Source: Isohypsibius dastychi
Lineage: Eukaryota > Tardigrada > Eutardigrada > Parachela > Isohypsibiidae
NCBI GenBank assembly: GCA_034696485.1
Contig: JAQIWT010000299.1
Location: 1-24,344, forward strand
Direction: 5' to 3'
Length of the DNA: 24,344 nucleotides
A program made the position numbers and the translations under genes. Position 1 is the first letter of the stretch, and each line of letters begins with the position of its first letter. The notes under the pieces were generated by a model. The model was given only the letters and a program-made list of their open reading frames with translations. It was not told the origin of the DNA and searched no databases. Below are positions 21,001-24,344 of this stretch, piece after piece.

Positions 21001-22776
21001 ACCTAGTGTGGGTTAGATTTTGAAAATCTATACCTTTTCCCGCTCGATTCCTTGTAATGTGGCGCTATTCTGCTCTCCAATTTGCGGTACTCCGTCACCG
21101 GAGCTTAGCGCCGTTTGGCGAACTTCGTGGCAGACTAGGAATATCCAGCAATCCATGGCTCCAGGAATCTGGCAAGCCTACGGAGTGGCAATGCTAATCA
21201 TTATTTAGTTGAACCCTGATCACCCCGGTCGATATAAGACACATACTTTGAACAACTTATGGTCTTGGTTGACATTCTGAATGAAAGGTAGCGCTCGAGA
21301 GGATATTTCGTTCGGCCGATTCAATTCCAGCAATAATTCCGACTGCCGTAAGAACAGGCAACTACGAATGTCCAATAAAGAGCCCTTTCCGGAAGCAATC
21401 CTAGATGAAATTATCTTGGTATCCTTCCCAAGCTGAATTCCCAGCCAGTCACAGGGGGCGCGCGTGCATTCAGCCAAATGACCGGAAACCTCGCCCTCTA
21501 ATAGTAGTAAACTTGGTCAAATAGTGCAGAAACAGATCACACGCTTCAAACATACCATCCGAAACTTCAGCAACGAACAACCCAACCAATGAATCCAGTT
21601 CATCCAAATGCAAGAGCGCCTCTTCAGCAAAATTAAGTCGCTGATATGCAATTGCAAGGGTTTCCTAAAATTTGAGTCAAGTTTATTGAAACAACAGTAC
21701 ACAACGTTTTGCCGTAGTTTATACTAACCCGCAAAGTAAAATATTCCGAGAGCTTCCATTCCGGCTTTTTCCTGTTTTCTCTCGCGTTTCTGACCTGATC
21801 ATCAAACGTTTTCAGTCGAGATTCATAGGCATCGAAAACGAATTGCCTGAATCTTAGAATACAATTTCGCCACGATTCGGAATCCCCCATCCCGCTTTTC
21901 GGATCCCAAAGAAATAAACATCTATAATGTCACAAGATATTCGCATCATACCGTGAAAAAGCGATGTAATGCCAACCTTTCTCGATCTTTCGCCTTTCCA
22001 CAAAAGTCTGCTTTGACCTTTTCGAAAACATCCAGCCGTGGTGCCGGCTTTGTGCGCGGGCCTTTACGCAGCTCGGGACGAACTAGAACTATAATAATCC
22101 ATTCCTGCTGACTGGTTTCTAGAAACGTAGTCCAAGCGGTCAGCTGATCTTTGATAGTGCTTCGGTACAAATCCAAATTCTGAAAGAAATTTGGTTTTAT
22201 CAGAACACTGACATTCTTTTAACACTGCAAGAAAATCTACCTGACAATCGCACCAAAACGTGTGCAATATTGGGCCGAGTAAAACTGATGATGGATCTGG
22301 ACTGACTGTCAACTGCCATTCCGAATATTTCACGAATTCGATGTTACAGTAGATTTCCTTCACCGGCCACTTGGCATATAACCTACAGAAAACGGGATTC
22401 AAATGGCGTGAAATCACTCCTCCCTATAAATTTAAGAACCACTGACCCACTTGCTATCATATAATTACGTAGGACAATTTTACCAAACAAACAAGCTCAG
22501 CTTCGCAGATATTTCTTACCTCTTCCAATAAAACGGTTCTGCAGCAAGATCGCGAACGAAAGGCTCTTGTAGGTTCTTCAGAGAATCAACACTTCCACTA
22601 CCTAACATCAACAAAAGACAATTATAAACGACGATATATAAAAATGTGTCAATGGAATACTCACATGTGACAACTGACGGATTTTTAACAGTTTTTATGT
22701 TAACTTTTTGAGGTGTGATATCGAAGGAGATGCTTTCTTCCGAATAATCAGGATCATCCATTATGTCGAAGTACAT
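18063..22776 (-). CDS. TRAPPC10: TRAPPC10, TRAPPII complex subunit, complete, 20 exons, 1146 aa
   Basis: Minus-strand exons: 22776-22665, 22601-22520, 22382-22241, 22179-21977, 21921-21729, 21664-21556, 21497-21247, 21177-21034, 20981-20796, 20731-20652, 20586-20511, 20455-19796, 19661-19508, 19451-19339, 19281-19165, 19109-18879, 18814-18653, 18597-18426, 18370-18257, 18202-18063. Phases all agree (3441 nt; human protein 1259 aa). Family blocks include KADFCGKAKDRERCLFLWDP, the helical-repeat part KPEWKLSEYFTLR, LLDIRSCLFLRQSELLLEL and GRMRAARLIGVDIASYYM, then beta-rich C-terminal domains with ITPGLNQLVFNLQ. TRAPPC10 is a scaffold of TRAPPII, the exchange factor for Rab1 and Rab11-type GTPases in Golgi and post-Golgi traffic. 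An in-frame TGA precedes ATG 22776; ATG 22761 is an alternative. The exon 4 donor is the weak GTTGGC; a nearer-consensus GTATGA 27 nt on would leave a 30-nt intron and break the frame. Confidence 0.95.
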
Positions 22777-23119
22777 GGAACGAATATTATTCTTCGATCA
22801 AATTTTCAAGACGGGAAAGATCCGTTATTTTGAGCATCGATAAAATAAAACGGCATCTGGTTGTGGAACACGAAATGGAACACAAAATAAAAAACCAAAA
22901 CATCCACCTCTCCGCGGCGCAAAGGCTTACACTTGTACATACAGCCCACTTGAGGGTCCCGAAGACAAATTCCTAACACTTCTGATCTCACAAGTCGAAA
23001 TGAAAGGCTCGAGAATCTGGTAATATTTATTAAATTTGGAAACGTTCACATTCACATGAGTGGCTAAAGCTGGTACAAAGAAAACAACCGGCATCAAGAA
23101 CTGGCCAGATCTAAAACGT
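22777..23119. other. Intergenic interval between the UXT-like gene and TRAPPC10
   Basis: 343 bp, head-to-tail on the minus strand. It contains a minus-strand AATAAA at 23026-23031, 89 nt past the UXT-like stop, and must carry the TRAPPC10 promoter and 5' UTR. No coding sequence is recognisable. Confidence 0.5.
23026..23031 (-). terminator. Poly(A) signal AATAAA for the UXT-like gene
   Basis: Canonical hexamer on the minus strand 89 nt after the TGA at 23120-23122; well placed for cleavage before the TRAPPC10 promoter. Confidence 0.55.
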
Positions 23120-24239
23120 TCACTTCGTCGAAACTGCGGTGCTTTTCGCTAAACTATCTCGGAATTCCACGCCAAAGTTATGAAGCTGCGGAAGAAAATT
23201 GGTCAAAAACGCATATTACATCTAAATATGTATCGTTAACTACCTGGGAGATGTTCACTTCCGAAATAACGACGTTCCGTTTGCATTCCTCGAAGACTTT
23301 CAGCAATCTTTCGGACGACTGCTGCACAATTTCTATTATACCAGATAGCTTTTCCGCAGCTTCATCATAAGTCAACTCCACAAATACACCAGCCTACCAT
23401 CCAAGAATAATTTCACTACACTTCTGCTTTGAAAAGGTTCCAAGCAAGGCGACTGCTTACCCCGATTTCTACGACGACTTTTCCGTCCGGAACTATGAAC
23501 GCCTCGGACTGCATTTGGTGAGCAATCACGTAACGAATTTCCTTTTCATCTTTCTGAAACAGAACCGTGGAAAGAATGAACAAATTTTGAACTCCTGTCA
23601 AAAGTTTTCGAATAAATATCGGCACTCCTTAAGAACGAAATCCGTGACTCCTACAAACACTGACCTGTTCTTTCATCGTTTCTATTATCTGAAGCATCGA
23701 TTTCCAGTGCGATAAAAGACTTCTGACTCTGCAAATAAAGAAACAACTAATCAACCCACAATAACCCGAAAAAAACACAATATTACCGGTTACGTTTCAT
23801 TTGTATTTCGTTTTCCACTTCCTTCCAAGAATTCAGAACCATTTCCTGCGCAGAAGCTACCGAAGCCAGAGCCTCAGCAGTTTTCATTCTTTCAATCATA
23901 TCATCTCGAACCTGAGAATCGGTGTCTTACTGGTAAATGGCACTCGTTAAATAGTCACAAGGAAAAACATGCTCACCAGTGGAAGAGCCTTCCTTATTCC
24001 TCCATCGCCACATATTTTCTCCACTTCTGCAATCTCCATCGCGAGCGAAGGTACCAGTGCTATGCCGATATTCATTATTGAGTGTCCTATGGATTCGAAC
24101 TCTGGAGTAACAAAACAAACTCTTTCTCCCGAAGCACGAATATCAATGCAAGAAACACTCGTCAATAAATCATCTTCAGACTTCAGGGGGAAATGAACGG
24201 CGGACCCCAAGCGCAATGGCGTAGGATTGCCAGAGCCTA
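23120..24239 (-). CDS. UXT: UXT/prefoldin-alpha-like protein with N-terminal extension (5' partial)
   Basis: Minus-strand exons: about 24239-23977 (5' end uncertain), 23911-23787, 23728-23665, 23553-23461, 23393-23244, 23185-23120. The last five form a UXT-sized unit: a first helix (VENEIQMKRNRVRSLLSHWK), the two-hairpin beta core (QMQSEAFIVPDGKVVVEIGAGVFVEL read across the splice at 23461|23393), then a second helix with LTYDEAAEKL. This is the helix-beta-helix plan of alpha-class prefoldins, and the AGVFVELTYDEA segment is most like UXT, a nuclear prefoldin-like cofactor of the R2TP/URI complex. The upstream exon joins in phase 0 and adds at least 87 residues that I do not recognise, much more than UXT usually has. 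UXT could instead start at the ATG in exon 23911-23787 (MIERMKTAEAL). Other prefoldin alpha subunits are possible. Confidence 0.7.
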
Positions 24240-24275
24240 CTGTAGCCAGTGTTATCACATTGAAAAGAATCAAAA

Positions 24276-24329
24276 TGTGGTGGAATGTGATGGAATTGTG
24301 ATGTGATGTGGTAACTGTGGTGGAATGTG
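24276..24329 (+). repeat. GT/GA-rich simple sequence with 14-bp direct repeat
   Basis: TGTGGTGGAATGTG occurs at 24276-24289 and again at 24316-24329, inside a stretch to the window edge built from TGTGG, TGATG and GGAATG words. It lies upstream of the first visible exon of the UXT-like gene, probably in an intron or 5' region. Confidence 0.6.
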
Positions 24330-24344
24330 GTATGTGGTGCGGAC

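Noticed and set aside
24271-24273. Start codon for the UXT-like N-terminal frame at the right edge
   Set aside because: The triplet is TTG, not ATG, and a CTACAG acceptor at 24240 fits better; the 5' end lies beyond the window or is not resolved.

Overview
The window is nuclear DNA of a compact-genome animal. Ten protein-coding genes can be placed, all but one interrupted by introns (the exception is only a terminal fragment). Most introns are 50-70 nt with GT..AG ends, and when they are removed the reading frames join without a break. Nine genes are recognisable conserved metazoan families. Short introns, gene spacings often under 400 bp and acceptors that vary (TTTAG, CCAG, GCAG, TGTAG) point to a small-genome invertebrate. 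A tardigrade or similar ecdysozoan is plausible, but that is inference; a bacterial or viral origin is excluded by the gene structures.

Layout: (1) 1-138 +, last exon of a NUDT14-like UDP-sugar pyrophosphatase. (2) 293-2450 -, folliculin (8 exons, 579 aa). (3) 2849-5043 +, ZMPSTE24 CAAX protease (12 exons, 476 aa), divergent from folliculin. (4) 5333-6365 -, myeloid leukemia factor (4 exons, 237 aa). (5) 6366-9526, a 3.2 kb stretch with no gene I can support. (6) 9527-10471 +, PDE6D prenyl-binding protein (6 exons, 159 aa). (7) 11503-13523 +, a ZnT/SLC30-family protein (8 exons, 418 aa) whose transport-site residues are replaced. (8) 13809-15645 -, nucleobindin (9 exons, 460 aa) with an unusual Gln/Pro/Asn tail. 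(9) 16509-17792 +, a 362 aa coiled-coil plus Ser/Pro-rich protein that I do not recognise, carrying an SxIP motif. (10) 18063-22776 -, TRAPPC10 (20 exons, 1146 aa). (11) 23120 to the right edge, -, a UXT/prefoldin-like gene, 5' incomplete.

The genes are unrelated housekeeping functions: lysosomal nutrient signalling, prenyl-protein processing and shuttling, Golgi trafficking, ER/Golgi calcium binding and chaperone-like function. They are arranged as convergent and divergent pairs rather than as a pathway cluster. The two most notable observations are the ZnT-like protein lacking all four canonical metal ligands, and a cluster of three TGACGT cores, two of them exact UPR-element matches in inverted orientation, upstream of nucleobindin. 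I see no mobile element, CRISPR array, rRNA or tRNA, and no clear case for a wholly new multi-gene system.
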